DNA from: Psychrobium sp. MM17-31
GTDB lineage: Bacteria; Pseudomonadota; Gammaproteobacteria; Enterobacterales; Psychrobiaceae
Direction of reading: 5' to 3'
Assembly: GCF_022347785.1 (NCBI RefSeq)
Contig: NZ_JAKRGA010000002.1
Location: 885,413-949,412, forward strand
DNA length: 64,000 nt
Shown here: positions 9,601 to 19,534 of the stretch, one piece after another
Numbering within the stretch: position 1 is the first letter of the stretch
How the letters are laid out: each line of letters opens with the position of its first letter
Notes under the pieces: generated by a model
Told to the model about the DNA's origin: nothing
Databases searched by the model: none
What the model saw: only the letters and a program-made list of their open reading frames with translations
Made by a program: the position numbers and the translations under genes

Positions 9601-10269
9601 GGTCATCAAGCCTTTGCCAACTTCATCGGCATAAACATCGGTCCAATAAATCTTGCCTTGAGGGTTTGCAGATTTTTGTGAAGCTAAATAGGCGGGGCTT
9701 TTCAGTGTCGCCTTGTTAAAGGCGTAATCATCTCCCGGCCAAGGATAGATACCGATAAATTCATTGGCAGACAAGTAATAAACGCGCGTAGCATCTGGCA
9801 CCATCTCCATCGCCACAGGAAAAGACAGATTCATCTCAAATATCATATCCATTTCGCGATAGTACTGATCGGAACGATTTTCTAAGTTGCCGAAGCCCGA
9901 GATAAGCCCAACTTCAAATTGAAATTTATCCTGTAAGTCTTCTTGAATATTTGGAACGATTTCGAAAACTCGATCGATGGAATTATAAGAATAGTAATAA
10001 TAAGAAAGCAGCAGTTCGATGCGCGGCGCTTCCGCCAAACTCAAGTGTTTGGTGGCATATTGATTAAGCGAGGTGACCGCGCGAACACCAGAATCTAATA
10101 ATAGTTCAACTTGATGCTCATGAGCTTGGATTTGCGTGAAACGTTCTGATAACGCCTCTTTTCTATTGTTACCTAGTACCCACAACGAAGTTATCACTGC
10201 CATCGCCAAAACGGCAAAGTAGGTATAAAGCACCGTTTTGTTATAGTTACTTAATAGGTTTATTTTCAA
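6625..10269 (-). CDS. hybrid sensor histidine kinase / response regulator with Cache and PAS domains
   Basis: A 1214-residue membrane sensor. One membrane helix (13-33), a periplasmic dCache-like domain (about 40-340) and a second helix (348-367) are followed by a coiled coil (about 415-450). Then come two PAS/PAC units (about 455-570 and 580-700), a HisKA domain with phospho-acceptor His727 in SHEIRTPMNG, and an HATPase with DSGIGI and GGSGLGLS motifs (about 875-910). A receiver-like segment around Asp1010/Lys1058 lacks the usual acidic cluster. An intact receiver follows with LLLVDD at 1092-1097, Asp1140 and TKPL near 1191. No HPt domain is visible, so a separate HPt or partner regulator is expected. 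The ligand cannot be read from sequence. It is divergent from rapA across 219 bp and leads into the metalloprotease gene. Confidence 0.88.
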   Translation of the reverse strand: MKINLLSNYNKTVLYTYFAVLAMAVITSLWVLGNNRKEALSERFTQIQAHEHQVELLLDSGVRAVTSLNQYATKHLSLAEAPRIELLLSYYYYSYNSIDRVFEIVPNIQEDLQDKFQFEVGLISGFGNLENRSDQYYREMDMIFEMNLSFPVAMEMVPDATRVYYLSANEFIGIYPWPGDDYAFNKATLKSPAYLASQKSANPQGKIYWTDVYADEVGKGLMTTVGSPLYIGDQYYGALAIDITLSSLSKELLPQGGLNGHMILVDGKNNVMAHSEVQKNQVTQSIEHLKTHLPPELQKLGSEKLFSLTKGQLLNGYYVQTVELVNAPFKLVYYEKETDLFADSWRQFVVSLVSITLALSILLSVVHWLAKQSFIGPASRLMVHLENCAKEPISPPSNTSSAWLPFFSLISKTFSENKTYTQQLAEDNRQLDIQVAQRTESLRQTTKQREQEYSLLRALIDSIPDVIFYKNTQGQYLGCNKAAQELFGAGESDIIGRNSEDFLTPELSEKLQLNDQKVIKGRSTVTIQQEMVLNEQPKLLETLKTPYTDLDGELLGLIGIARDITKEHEAAEKLRYSEERYALAMAAVEEGLWDWHINTDQLHCNSAYFTMLGYEPSQVLPSWEGFRKLVHPDDWKCVQGKLNEHVKNPLEPYEHEFRMQAANGDYEWILSRGSVVEYDEDNQPTRVLGTHKNITKRKEHEREIIEAKQDAELANRYKSEFLANMSHEIRTPMNGIMGMIQLALRTDLDNQQHDYLDKAFNSANSLLLIINDILDFSKIEAGKLELESVPFNLEDVLDAVINVNVIAAQKKGLEFVLNAPTVPLRVVGDGLRLNQVLTNIVSNAVKFTNNGYVEFRCDLLEQAKDKARLKFSVTDSGIGIEQDKLGNLFKAFSQADGSITREFGGSGLGLSISQHLVRMMGGEFDVTSEINRGSCFSFTIDIDLDSEQTQQQWQLPQSVDGANMLMVANNQQANASYHDMLPELGFALTQVDTLDDALAQRDEPQVILIDWVQESDTEKLAKLAEQFSDAMIFMMVNYGDDVMKQPVIKDVARGIFSKPLTPAHMTGRIGRTLKSRPKQPQPVEEKPAKGRLLLVDDNAINQQVAKGLLESQGYEVELADNGQLAVDAALSKSYELVLMDIQMPVMDGLAAAKKIRETYSDKQLPIIAMTAHAMTGDKEKSLAAGMNAHITKPLVLKEMFDTISECIQYKNSEG

Positions 10270-10488
10270 AATATGCCGCCTTGATGTCTTTGGCTACTGC
10301 GCCATCGAAATTAGCAAGATTATACCCTTAAAAGAAAGTCAATAAATCCTCTATTTTTTAGCTGAAATAGTGACGACTGACTACACTTTAACTATTCGCA
10401 AAATTAGTAGCAAAATAGCCATGCAATGGCTGTGGGCTTCATGTAAGATACGCCCCGTTTTTTTGTCTGACCAGAGAGATATCCCTTT

Positions 10489-13386
10489 ATGCCTTATGTT
10501 TTGGCTCAACGTTGGATTAGTGATACCGAATCGGATCTCGGCCTAGGTACTGTTGTTGCTTTAGATGCACGCAGTGTAACCATTTTATTTTCCGCGACTG
10601 GCGAAAGCCGCCTCTTTTCTCGCGATGATGCGCCGCTAACCCGCGTTGTGTTTAACGTTGGTGACACTGTAGAAAGTCACGAAGAATGGTCGATGACCAT
10701 CACCGACGTTAAAGAAGACAAAGGCTTAATCACCTACATTGGCACCCGAACTGATACCGATGAGCAAGACGTGACGCTACGCGAAGTGATGCTGTCTCAC
10801 AACATTCGCTTTAACAAGCCACAAGATCGCATGTTCGCCGGTCAAATCGAGCGCATGAATCACTTCTCACTGCGTTACGATTGTTTAATGGCGCGCTACA
10901 AAATGGCGCAAAACGATCTATTAGGTCTCTCGGGTACTCGCGCTAGTCTTATTCCGCATCAGCTCCATATCGCTAAAGAAGTCGGTTCACGTTACGCGCC
11001 GCGCGTACTGCTAGCCGATGAAGTAGGTTTAGGTAAAACCATTGAAGCGGGCATGATCATCGTCCAGCAAGTGCTCACAGGCCGCGCCGAACGCGTTCTT
11101 ATCTTGTTGCCAGAAACACTGCAACACCAATGGCTGGTAGAAATGCGTCGCCGTTTTAACCTTAACTTCACCATCTTCGATGAAGAGCGCTGTGTTGAAG
11201 CTAACCTCGATGCTGAAAACCCATTCGATACCGAGCAACTGGTTATCGCCAGCTTATCACTGCTGCGTAAAGCTAACCGTTACAAACAAGCCCTTGATGG
11301 CGACTGGGATCTATTGGTTGTCGATGAAGCTCATCACCTTGAGTGGGATAGTGAAAAACCATCACGTGAATACAAAGTTGTTGAAGGGCTAGCCCAAGAA
11401 ACACCGGGTATCTTGCTATTAACGGCAACGCCAGATCAATTAGGCCACGAATCGCATTTCGCTCGTCTACGTTTATTAGATCCTGATCGTTTCTACGACT
11501 ACCAAGCTTTCCTAAACGAAGAAAAAGAATATCAACACGTTGCCGAAGCGGCCAACGAGTTAATCGAACAAGACGTGCTCTCTGACGCCACTGTTAACGT
11601 ACTGACAGAATTACTCAAAGAGCGCGACATTAGCGAGCTGCTAGCGGCAATTAAAGCCGACGCCAAATCACCAGCTCGCGACGAATTGCTGCAATTATTA
11701 TTAGAGCGTCACGGCACCAGCCGCGTATTAATGCGTAACACGCGCCAAGCGGTAAAAGGCTTCCCGAAACGTATCGTTAATACGTACGAGCTAGCAATGC
11801 CAAATCAATACACCACCTCAATGAAAGTGGCTAAAATGATGGGCGGTGCTAAATCGGTGGCCGAAGGCGCGCAAAAATCATTATACCCAGAAGAAATCTT
11901 CCAAGAATTCGAAGGTAAGGACGCTTCTTGGTGGTCATTCGATCCTCGTATCGATTGGTTAATCAACCTGATTAAAGACAGCAAAGAGAAGATGCTAGTC
12001 ATCTGTGCTCATGCGCAAACCGCACTCATTATCGAGCAAGCAATGCGCGTAAAAGAAGGCATTCGCAGCGCAGTATTCCACGAAGGTTTATCGATTATCG
12101 AGCGTGACAAAGCCGCGGCTTACTTCGCTCAAGAAGAAGACGGCGCACAAGTATTAGTGTGTTCTGAAATCGGCTCTGAAGGTCGTAACTTCCAGTTCTC
12201 GCGCCACTTAGTGTTATTTGACTTACCACTAAACCCTGACTTGCTAGAGCAACGTATTGGTCGTCTCGATCGCATCGGTCAAGCCAGCGATATCCAGCTA
12301 CACATTCCATATCTTGAAGGCTCAAGCCAGAAGGTATTACTAGACTGGTATCACAACGGCCTTAACGCCTTTGAAACTACTTGTCCGTCAGGCGGCATCG
12401 TATTTAACGAAGTGAAAGACGATTTATTCGCGCTCTTACACGACATTGAAACAGCGCCTAAATCGCTAGATGAAATCATCACTCAAACCGATGAAATTCA
12501 CAGCGAATTAAAAGCGAAAATCGAAAGCGGCCGTGACCGTCTGCTTGAACTAAACTCTGGCGGCCAACAAGCTGGCCAAGCCATTGCCGATCGCATCGCC
12601 AAAAACGACAACGGCACCGAGCTACCAACCTTCATGTTTAACATGATGGATATCTGCGGCGTCGAGCAAGAAGATCACAGCGACAACGCGCTGATCTTAA
12701 AACCGGGTGGCCACATGCTACACAGCCACTTCCCGGGCTTAAGTGACGAAGGCACAACAGTCACCTTTAGCCGTGACACGGCACTTGCCCGTGAAGACTT
12801 CCAATTTATCAATTGGGAACACCCGATGGTACAAGGCAGCATCGACATGGTGCTAAGTGACACAACTGGTAACAACGCGGTATCTATTCTTAAGAGCAAG
12901 GCGCTACCAGCAGGCACCATGCTATTAGAGCTATTGTTCGTTGCCGATACCTCTGCACCAAAAAAATACCACATCGGCCGTTTCTTACCACCGACACCAA
13001 TGCGCATGCTAATGGATAAAAACGGTAACGAGCTAAACGCCAACATCAGTTACCAAAAGCTCAGCGATCAACTAAGCCCTATCGGCCGTCACATCGCCAG
13101 CAAGCTAGTAACAGCATCACAAGCGTTCATCCACCAGCAGGTAACTAACGGTACGGATAAAGCGCAAGATGCACTTGTCAGCATTCAAGAAGATGCGCTA
13201 GCGAAGATGCACAAGGTGTTAGATAGCGAAATCGAGCGCCTAACAGATCTGAAAGCGGTTAACCCAAATATCCGCTCGGAAGAGATCACGCACCTTGAAA
13301 CGGAAAAAGCCCAGCTAACGAAGTACATTGGCAACGCCCAAATCAAACTCGACAGCCTGCGTTTTATCGTGGTGTCGCCAGAGTAA
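10489..13386 (+). CDS. rapA: RNA polymerase-associated protein RapA (HepA)
   Basis: A 965-residue SWI2/SNF2-family ATPase that binds RNA polymerase and promotes its recycling from post-termination complexes. An N-terminal Tudor-like region (MPYVLAQRWISD and following) precedes Walker A DEVGLGKT at 177-184, DEAH at 279-282 and a helicase C lobe with QRIGRLDRIGQ. Length and motif order match E. coli RapA (968 residues). The ATG at 10489 gives the canonical N-terminus. It is monocistronic and closed by the strong hairpin at 13423-13460. Confidence 0.97.
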   Translation: MPYVLAQRWISDTESDLGLGTVVALDARSVTILFSATGESRLFSRDDAPLTRVVFNVGDTVESHEEWSMTITDVKEDKGLITYIGTRTDTDEQDVTLREVMLSHNIRFNKPQDRMFAGQIERMNHFSLRYDCLMARYKMAQNDLLGLSGTRASLIPHQLHIAKEVGSRYAPRVLLADEVGLGKTIEAGMIIVQQVLTGRAERVLILLPETLQHQWLVEMRRRFNLNFTIFDEERCVEANLDAENPFDTEQLVIASLSLLRKANRYKQALDGDWDLLVVDEAHHLEWDSEKPSREYKVVEGLAQETPGILLLTATPDQLGHESHFARLRLLDPDRFYDYQAFLNEEKEYQHVAEAANELIEQDVLSDATVNVLTELLKERDISELLAAIKADAKSPARDELLQLLLERHGTSRVLMRNTRQAVKGFPKRIVNTYELAMPNQYTTSMKVAKMMGGAKSVAEGAQKSLYPEEIFQEFEGKDASWWSFDPRIDWLINLIKDSKEKMLVICAHAQTALIIEQAMRVKEGIRSAVFHEGLSIIERDKAAAYFAQEEDGAQVLVCSEIGSEGRNFQFSRHLVLFDLPLNPDLLEQRIGRLDRIGQASDIQLHIPYLEGSSQKVLLDWYHNGLNAFETTCPSGGIVFNEVKDDLFALLHDIETAPKSLDEIITQTDEIHSELKAKIESGRDRLLELNSGGQQAGQAIADRIAKNDNGTELPTFMFNMMDICGVEQEDHSDNALILKPGGHMLHSHFPGLSDEGTTVTFSRDTALAREDFQFINWEHPMVQGSIDMVLSDTTGNNAVSILKSKALPAGTMLLELLFVADTSAPKKYHIGRFLPPTPMRMLMDKNGNELNANISYQKLSDQLSPIGRHIASKLVTASQAFIHQQVTNGTDKAQDALVSIQEDALAKMHKVLDSEIERLTDLKAVNPNIRSEEITHLETEKAQLTKYIGNAQIKLDSLRFIVVSPE

Positions 13387-13422
13387 ACTCACTGCGCGCA
13401 CGACTTTAAATTCAAGGCAAAC

Positions 13423-13460
13423 AAAAACGCCAGTCACTGCTTAGTGACTGGCGTTTTTTT
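13423..13460. terminator. bidirectional Rho-independent terminator
   Basis: Perfect 16-base arms (AAAAACGCCAGTCACT and its complement) around a 4-nt loop, with T runs on both sides. It lies 36 bp after rapA and about 35 bp after the stop of the convergent chaperone gene, so it can serve both transcripts. Confidence 0.92.
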
Positions 13461-13495
13461 AATTTGCCTCAAATCTCGATGAATTTAGAAAAGAT

Positions 13496-13957
13496 TCAAA
13501 CTCTTAGCGGCGGAATAGAAATTGGATTTATATTAAGCCTTGCGCAAGATGACTGTAAAACTTCTCTCCAATATGGCCAAACATGATAAAACACATGCTG
13601 CTGTCCGAATTGCTTTATTTCATCTTCTGAAAGCTCACATGTCGACTCATACTGCGCTACAAACTCAGAGCTAATTTCTAACAAAGGCTCGATGGCAACG
13701 TCAGAATTCTGCTGATTAAAGTCTTCATCTGAGATGAACCTAATTCCGATTACGGTATATAATTTATACAACCACTTTCCATTTTCAACTTCACAACTTT
13801 TAAACATTTTCAGGCCTTTTAATTCCTGAGAATTATTTAAATAACTATCATCAAAATTTTCTGAATCTATGTCATCATGTAAATTAACATATAAATTTTT
13901 CAAAATTACAGATTGAATTAATAAACTCTCTGTACATTTCTTTATCTCGGGAGTCAT
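13496..13957 (-). CDS. SecB-like chaperone of a toxin-antitoxin-chaperone module
   Basis: Third gene of the three-gene island. The 153-residue product ends with FYHVWPYWREVLQSSCARLN (123-142) followed by INPISIPPLRV. This pattern (Y/WPYxRE, about 7 residues, aRL, P-rich strand) is the C-terminal signature of SecB-family chaperones attached to TA systems, such as M. tuberculosis Rv1957. The acidic sequence is also SecB-like, as is ISSEFVAQYES followed by ELSEDEIKQF. The preferred ATG at 13957 overlaps the antitoxin TGA as TGATG, with GAAGG 8 nt upstream. An ATG at 13981 would extend it by 8 residues but overlap the antitoxin more. Expected role: bind the nascent antitoxin, prevent its aggregation and degradation, and so keep the toxin silent. 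SecB membership is my reading of the motifs, with no profile search. Confidence 0.68.
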   Translation of the reverse strand: MTPEIKKCTESLLIQSVILKNLYVNLHDDIDSENFDDSYLNNSQELKGLKMFKSCEVENGKWLYKLYTVIGIRFISDEDFNQQNSDVAIEPLLEISSEFVAQYESTCELSEDEIKQFGQQHVFYHVWPYWREVLQSSCARLNINPISIPPLRV

Positions 13958-14370
13958 CAAGCGACCTTCTTCTTTGACCATTCTTTATCATATGCAAGGT
14001 AAACATTTCGCGTTGTTCTCTTTTCCAGATTTTTACTAGAAAACTCATGCTGTCCAGAGTTTACCCATTCGCTCTTTTCCAACTTAGCTGGAGCTACAGG
14101 TACTCGAACTTCTGGCTTAAACCCTAAAACAAAACAAATATCTGAAAATGATCCTAGCGTCATATTTCTTGAACCACTTAAAATTTGTGTTACATATGAT
14201 TTAGACTTGCCCAATCTCCGGGCTAACTCAGCTTTAGAAATCGATAAATCTTCAAGAATTAACAAAAGATCTTCAGTAACGTTAAATACTAAATCTTCTC
14301 TAGCATACGCTTTTTCTTCAGCATTACTAAAATCTTTCGCTGTTGAGTAAAACATATCTTTAGCACTCAT
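13957..14370 (-). CDS. XRE/HigA-type antitoxin with C-terminal extension
   Basis: A 137-residue protein with a Cro/C1-type helix-turn-helix at about residues 36-85; SKAELARRLGKSKSYVTQIL contains the recognition helix. A basic tail of some 50 residues (86-137) holds Trp102, Tyr124, Tyr127 and Trp131. In characterised TAC systems a C-terminal 'chaperone addiction' segment with aromatic residues makes the antitoxin depend on a SecB-like chaperone; this tail fits that plan in position and composition. The ATG at 14370 has AAGGAG 8 nt upstream; a TTG at 14376 is less likely. It lies 2 nt after the toxin gene and overlaps the chaperone by one base. Autorepression at the palindrome 14788-14805 is likely. 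Confidence 0.8.
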   Translation of the reverse strand: MSAKDMFYSTAKDFSNAEEKAYAREDLVFNVTEDLLLILEDLSISKAELARRLGKSKSYVTQILSGSRNMTLGSFSDICFVLGFKPEVRVPVAPAKLEKSEWVNSGQHEFSSKNLEKRTTRNVYLAYDKEWSKKKVA

Positions 14371-14372
14371 AA

Positions 14373-14762
14373 TCAATTCTCCTTATCATTCCAATTTGCA
14401 TGTACTCTATCTATATCTCTCTGATCAAGCTTTTGCTTATCTTTATAAGTATAATGACTTATAAAATAGGTATTTGGATATTTTAACGATAACCAACAAT
14501 AAGCTCTAACTGGTATTTTCTTAAAAGCATTAAACTTACCTCCATTCCTTGGCAAGCTCCCTTCTTGAGGAAAATTTTCCCTAGACATTCTTTTACCATC
14601 AGCCAAACGCTCAATCAGCTGAATTATCGTATTTGTAACTGTTCTCTTCCTTTTATGAGGAGATACACTTAACAATGCTTCTTCAAAACTTTCTAGGGCA
14701 TTATCGCAATGTTCCACCGTAAAATGTGTCCCTACATGCTTATTTTTAGGTTTATCAGTCAC
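14373..14762 (-). CDS. probable RelE/HigB-like toxin of the TAC module
   Basis: A 129-residue basic protein, first gene of the island, in the toxin-first order usual for higBA. The C-terminal part (GGKFNAFKKIPVRAYCWLS at 82-100, then FISHYTYKDKQKLDQRDIDR) has the strand - KxxPVR - strand - YKDKxKL - helix pattern of RelE/HigB-type mRNA interferases. Catalytic residues cannot be fixed by eye, so the nuclease role is inferred from this pattern and from the antitoxin and chaperone neighbours. The start is GTG at 14762 with only a weak ribosome binding site (GTAGA). The coding region is clearly richer in A+T than rapA or the genes after it, consistent with horizontal acquisition. Confidence 0.62.
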   Translation of the reverse strand: MTDKPKNKHVGTHFTVEHCDNALESFEEALLSVSPHKRKRTVTNTIIQLIERLADGKRMSRENFPQEGSLPRNGGKFNAFKKIPVRAYCWLSLKYPNTYFISHYTYKDKQKLDQRDIDRVHANWNDKEN

Positions 14763-14787
14763 TCTACATAATTCTCAATCAAGTTTA

Positions 14788-14805
14788 GTTAACATATATG
14801 TTAAC
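14788..14805. promoter_or_regulatory. palindromic operator upstream of the TAC operon
   Basis: GTTAACATATATGTTAAC is a perfect 18-bp palindrome centred 34 bp upstream of the toxin start codon. Read on the minus strand it overlaps a possible -10 (TATATG) lying 16 bp after TTACAT. Position and symmetry suit a dimeric XRE antitoxin repressing its own operon. Binding is inferred. Confidence 0.65.
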
Positions 14806-14931
14806 CCAAGTGCAATGTAACACTTTCGTGAATTAAAATTCAAATTATTTTTATAGAATTTAGATCTAAATAACTTAAACGCGCCTTATGAATAATAACA
14901 ATCAAAGATATAGCTCATAAACTGATAATTA

Positions 14932-15468
14932 CTAATTTACCACCTTCAGCAAAGGCCACTTCTTCAACCATCCTTTATTCTCAACACGCCCGTCGAACAC
15001 TTCACGTGGTCGTAATGGATTATGCGTCACTTGCAATGCAAATAGTGATTCAAAGCCAAAGGCGGCGATACATTCGTATTCACTTTTAGCTGTTTTACGA
15101 ATGGCGACGGCAGTTTCTTGTTCAGGCCAATGACGCATGGCATCGAGTGAGTTTAGGTAGGGAACATCGTTATTACGCAGATGCATCTTGGCTTGATTAC
15201 GCACCTGCCAATTGAATTGTGGAATCAGTTGTTTGAGTTTTTCTTCGTAAGCCAGATATCGATTAACGTCAGTTTCGCTGTCATCGAAATAGATAACATC
15301 AACATCATTAAGGGGTGTGGATTGCGCAAACTGGTGCAGATGATCCCATACCAGATTACGGACAAAGCCAGCGGCGATATAACATTGCGGGAGTTTTAAT
15401 TGAGCAACAGCATCCAGAGCCTTAACGCGCAGTGGATCTTGTGCCACCAGCTCGATAATTTTATCCAT
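14932..15468 (-). CDS. nucleotidyltransferase family protein (DUF925, PF06042 type)
   Basis: A 178-residue product starting MDKIIELVAQDPLRVKALDA. The fold signature is GFVRNLVWDHLHQF (about 35-48) followed by LNDVDVIYFDD (about 55-65), i.e. the hG...D-x-D nucleotidyltransferase core of the DUF925 family. The C-terminal part carries NPLRPREVFDGRVENKGWLKKWP, also typical. The substrate is unknown. The ATG at 15468 is preferred; an upstream in-frame ATG at 15537 would run into the UPF0231 gene. It probably forms a two-gene unit with that gene, 11 nt upstream. Confidence 0.85.
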   Translation of the reverse strand: MDKIIELVAQDPLRVKALDAVAQLKLPQCYIAAGFVRNLVWDHLHQFAQSTPLNDVDVIYFDDSETDVNRYLAYEEKLKQLIPQFNWQVRNQAKMHLRNNDVPYLNSLDAMRHWPEQETAVAIRKTAKSEYECIAAFGFESLFALQVTHNPLRPREVFDGRVENKGWLKKWPLLKVVN

Positions 15469-15479
15469 AATAAAAAATA

Positions 15480-15845
15480 CTAGCTCACAAACTCCAACCA
15501 ACTTTCTAGCATGGCTTCGAAATCTTCGATACCGCATTCGCCAACGCTTTCGCTGTCATAGTGAGATAAGTCTTCGCCGTCGGGTAATTCGCCGTCAACA
15601 TACAGGCTGTTAGCCATCACGATTGCATCGTCGTCTGTTAGGGTAAGTGAGAAATCACGGCCTTCAATCAACTCTTCCACATCTTGCTGCGTTTTTAAGT
15701 GTGTGATTTTGGCGAGTAAGGCTTTAATCTTTGTTGGCTCTGCGCCTATTTCACTCATTAGCCAGCGGCCAAAAGCTTCGTGTTCCATTGAAAATTCAAC
15801 GCGGTATGAATCATTAAGGGTGTCGGTTTTAAATTGAAATTCCAT
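15480..15845 (-). CDS. yacL: UPF0231 family protein (YacL)
   Basis: A 121-residue acidic protein resembling E. coli YacL along its length: MEFQFKTDTL at the start, the FSMEHEAFGRWL segment, and YDSESVGECGIEDFEAML near the end (YacL has YYDEESLSLCGVEDF). No molecular function is established for the family. The ATG at 15845 starts at the conserved N-terminus and has AGG 8-10 nt upstream; an in-frame ATG at 15878 adds 11 residues that do not look conserved. Confidence 0.85.
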   Translation of the reverse strand: MEFQFKTDTLNDSYRVEFSMEHEAFGRWLMSEIGAEPTKIKALLAKITHLKTQQDVEELIEGRDFSLTLTDDDAIVMANSLYVDGELPDGEDLSHYDSESVGECGIEDFEAMLESWLEFVS

Positions 15846-15990
15846 GGAAAGGCCTACTTCTTTACGTTTACAGTCCACTATTTTAACGCCAAAACAACGT
15901 CATCAACAGCACCAATTTACGGCAAACTTTCTTTGAGGGGCATATATCTTGAGACACTTTTTCCTTGAGACAACGGGATAAAAAAGCTAA

Positions 15991-18468
<2,478 letters not shown>

Positions 18469-18558
18469 GGTTTGCTAGGCGAGAATTTTAATATACGCGA
18501 ACTATTTGGTGTGCTTACAAGGTTCACCTGCTTATTATAAATTCGCTAAAGCACACCA

Positions 18559-18752
18559 GTTACTTTTCTTTGCGTCGCCAAAGAAAAGTAACCAAAAGAA
18601 AGGCGACCCGTGGTTTAGCGCTGGTTCTTAAAAGATAAATTGCCTATTCAATACCGTATTTGATCCGCATCCATGCGGCAAATACTCAAAAATCATCCCT
18701 GATTTTTGCATTGGTCAATTTCTAATTTAAGACGCTAAACGGCGGGATTTAT
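18559..18752. repeat. composite palindromic repeat element
   Basis: The 344 bp between the GH63 gene and the next gene are mostly structured repeat. At 18559-18592 a hairpin has perfect 14-base arms (GTTACTTTTCTTTG / CAAAGAAAAGTAAC). A larger imperfect inverted repeat pairs 18613-18644 with 18713-18740 (GTTTAGCG..TCTTAAA against TTTAAGA.CGCTAAAC). Inside it sit two small perfect hairpins, CCGCAT-CC-ATGCGG (18665-18678) and AAAAATCA-TCCC-TGATTTTT (18688-18707). No coding potential is visible. From memory, the 14-base-arm part followed by AAAGGCGACCC is a widely dispersed gammaproteobacterial repeat; copy number here cannot be tested from one window. Confidence 0.75.
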
Positions 18753-18812
18753 CCACGCTTAAAACCTATCACTCCGATCAATTACTCGGTAATACGCTAG
18801 ATTTTTTATTTA

Positions 18813-19433
18813 TTAACGATTAGAAACGCTATCAGTAATAACTTTCAAGCGATTATTCAATTGCAATAAGGGCGTTAAAACGAGTGAGCTTGTAAGGCGC
18901 CAAATCAGCATAAATAGCACCACACAATAGCCGAGTGATTGCAGAACCTGACGCACTAAGATTTCCTGTAGCGTTGACTCTAGCAGTTGATGATTAATCA
19001 GAATTTGCGCGAAACCGATATTGTTGTCGATGCCGCCTTCCACAAAAGTTAGTGGAATATCAATTACCCACTCTTGCTTTTCAAAGGGTTCAAAGTCTTG
19101 CTCTGAGATAATATTTTTAATGTTGGTCTTCGCGGAATAAAGCACGGTGCTGCCGTCTGATACAACCATGCCACTGATAAAGGCATTTTTGAGTTCGGCA
19201 TTGGTAAAGTCTTTAATACTCTCTTCTGAGAAGTTCCAAATCAAGGCAGGAAGAACGGTTTCTGCACGTACTTTAGCGAGGGCAATCTGGGTAGTCATTT
19301 GCTCGTTGAGTTCGTCTTTCTCTTTGTAGTAATTCAATACGCCGGTGCAGAAAAACAGTAACAAAAATATTGATAGCGAAAAAAACAAAAACTTCGCTTT
19401 AAGAGACTTACCCAATTTAAACGCTAATTTCAC
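18813..19433 (-). CDS. orphan membrane sensor domain, probably truncated signalling protein
   Basis: The 206-residue product has a first membrane helix (about 14-32), a periplasmic region of about 125 residues, and a second helix (about 164-185) running into LVLTPLLQLNNRLKVITDS, the start of a HAMP-like linker. It then stops, with no kinase, GGDEF, EAL or MCP output domain. The input-module layout is that of CHASE8/9-like or double-helix-anchored sensors. The stop lies just outside the palindromic repeat block, so the gene may be a remnant whose output domain was lost by rearrangement there. A short stand-alone sensor interacting with another protein is the alternative. Confidence 0.6.
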   Translation of the reverse strand: MKLAFKLGKSLKAKFLFFSLSIFLLLFFCTGVLNYYKEKDELNEQMTTQIALAKVRAETVLPALIWNFSEESIKDFTNAELKNAFISGMVVSDGSTVLYSAKTNIKNIISEQDFEPFEKQEWVIDIPLTFVEGGIDNNIGFAQILINHQLLESTLQEILVRQVLQSLGYCVVLFMLIWRLTSSLVLTPLLQLNNRLKVITDSVSNR

Positions 19434-19534
19434 TACCTAAGCTCCGTTTAAGCACTATCCATTAAAGTACTAACTGTTTACGAACTGACTACTATTTCTA
19501 CTACTTTATCTCTAATTTAAGTCAGCGGCAACGG

